Assembly: GCA_017937865.1 (NCBI GenBank)
Contig: JAGBCU010000047.1
Coordinates: 39,049 to 103,048, forward strand
Length of the DNA stretch: 64,000 nt
Reading direction: 5' to 3'
DNA from: Clostridia bacterium
Lineage (GTDB): Bacteria > Bacillota > Clostridia > Oscillospirales > Acutalibacteraceae
Positions 63,826 to 64,000 of this stretch are shown one piece after another (within the stretch, counting starts at the first letter, position 1; every line of letters begins with the position of its first letter). Both the position numbers and the translations under genes were made by a program. The notes under the pieces are model-generated. The model was not told where the DNA came from and made no database searches. It saw only the letters and a list, made by a program, of their open reading frames with translations.

Positions 63826-64000
63826 AATAGAGAATTTACACTTTTTGTGTAGATTCTCTATTTTTGTTTTATATGATAACAAGGACTTGAACCGGTCTCG
63901 CCGAAGGCGAACATAATCGGGTGTTCGCGTAGCGAATGACGGGCAGAGCCCGTCAAGTCCGGTCACCGGCACCAAATAGAGAATTTACACTTTTTGTGTA
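63804..64000 (+). repeat. Duplicated tRNA-Leu 3' end and flank with inverted T-arm and hairpin insert
   Basis: Bases 63804-63851 recur exactly at 63953-64000 and run off the window. The unit begins in the T-loop (TCAAGTCC), covers the acceptor end, CCA and terminator flank; then comes an exact inverted T-arm (GGACTTGAACCGG, 63883-63895) and a 57-bp insert with three tight hairpins: TCGCC-GAA-GGCGA, TTCGC-GTA-GCGAA and GACGGGC-AGA-GCCCGTC. Same order as at tRNA-Arg. Confidence 0.85.
63826..63870 (+). terminator. Terminator of tRNA-Leu
   Basis: AATAGAGAAT ... ATTCTCTATT hairpin with an inner TACAC/GTGTA pair, followed by TTTTTGTTTT. Confidence 0.85.

Noticed and set aside
1..64000. CRISPR arrays and rRNA genes
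   Set aside because: No regularly spaced repeats of CRISPR type and no rRNA sequence were seen.

Overview
The window is low-GC DNA with Firmicutes-type ribosome-binding sites. It carries a complete spoIIIAA-AH operon, T-box riboswitches, oxygen-sensitive ferredoxin oxidoreductase genes and a rubrerythrin. Together these point to a strictly anaerobic, spore-forming clostridium, probably a gut Oscillospirales/Ruminococcaceae-type organism; the taxonomic level is inference.

Region 1 (1-12.5 kb) is the most striking. A branched-chain 2-oxoacid:ferredoxin oxidoreductase (beta subunit cut by the left edge, alpha, ferredoxin, small ATPase) lies downstream of two paralogous HTH-cupin-acyl-CoA ligase fusion proteins. 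A divergent operon encodes a LeuA-like protein that has lost its catalytic residues and a TIM-barrel/acyl-CoA ligase fusion. Each of the three transcription units has its own T-box leader. By position in Stem I, I read the three specifier codons as GTA (Val), ATC (Ile) and CTC (Leu). T-boxes switch genes on when the cognate tRNA is uncharged, so this looks like a starvation-induced system. Branched short-chain acids would be activated to CoA esters and carboxylated to the 2-oxoacid precursors of valine, isoleucine and leucine.

Region 2 (12.5-34 kb) is mostly housekeeping. It holds an amidohydrolase, a palindrome-rich intergenic island, a phage-type replication pair, cysK, spoIIIAA-AH, a YfhO-type membrane protein, a ComM/YifB ATPase, Ktr/Trk potassium uptake, an EamA exporter, a 277-bp MITE-like element, mcsAB (McsB lacks the usual catalytic cysteine), microproteins and phosphoglucomutase.

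Region 3 (34-46 kb) has a phosphatase, a tRNA-editing protein, a five-gene operon (GH84, SIS, BadF-type sugar kinase, two neutral-ceramidase-like proteins), rubrerythrin, a GtrA-like protein, a tautomerase-fold protein and an M20 peptidase.

Region 4 (46-56.3 kb) is a nine-gene surface-polysaccharide cluster on the minus strand: aminotransferase, acetyltransferase, glycosyltransferases, polymerase with a histidine-rich tail, pyruvyl transferase, flippase, and an FrhB-like protein.

Region 5 (56.3-64 kb) has tRNA-Arg(CCG), a GH2 glycosidase, two GPH-family sugar transporters, an AraC-type regulator and tRNA-Leu(TAA). Both tRNA genes are followed by the same unusual arrangement: flank, inverted copy of the tRNA's own T-arm, a hairpin-rich insert, then a second copy of the tRNA 3' end and its flank.
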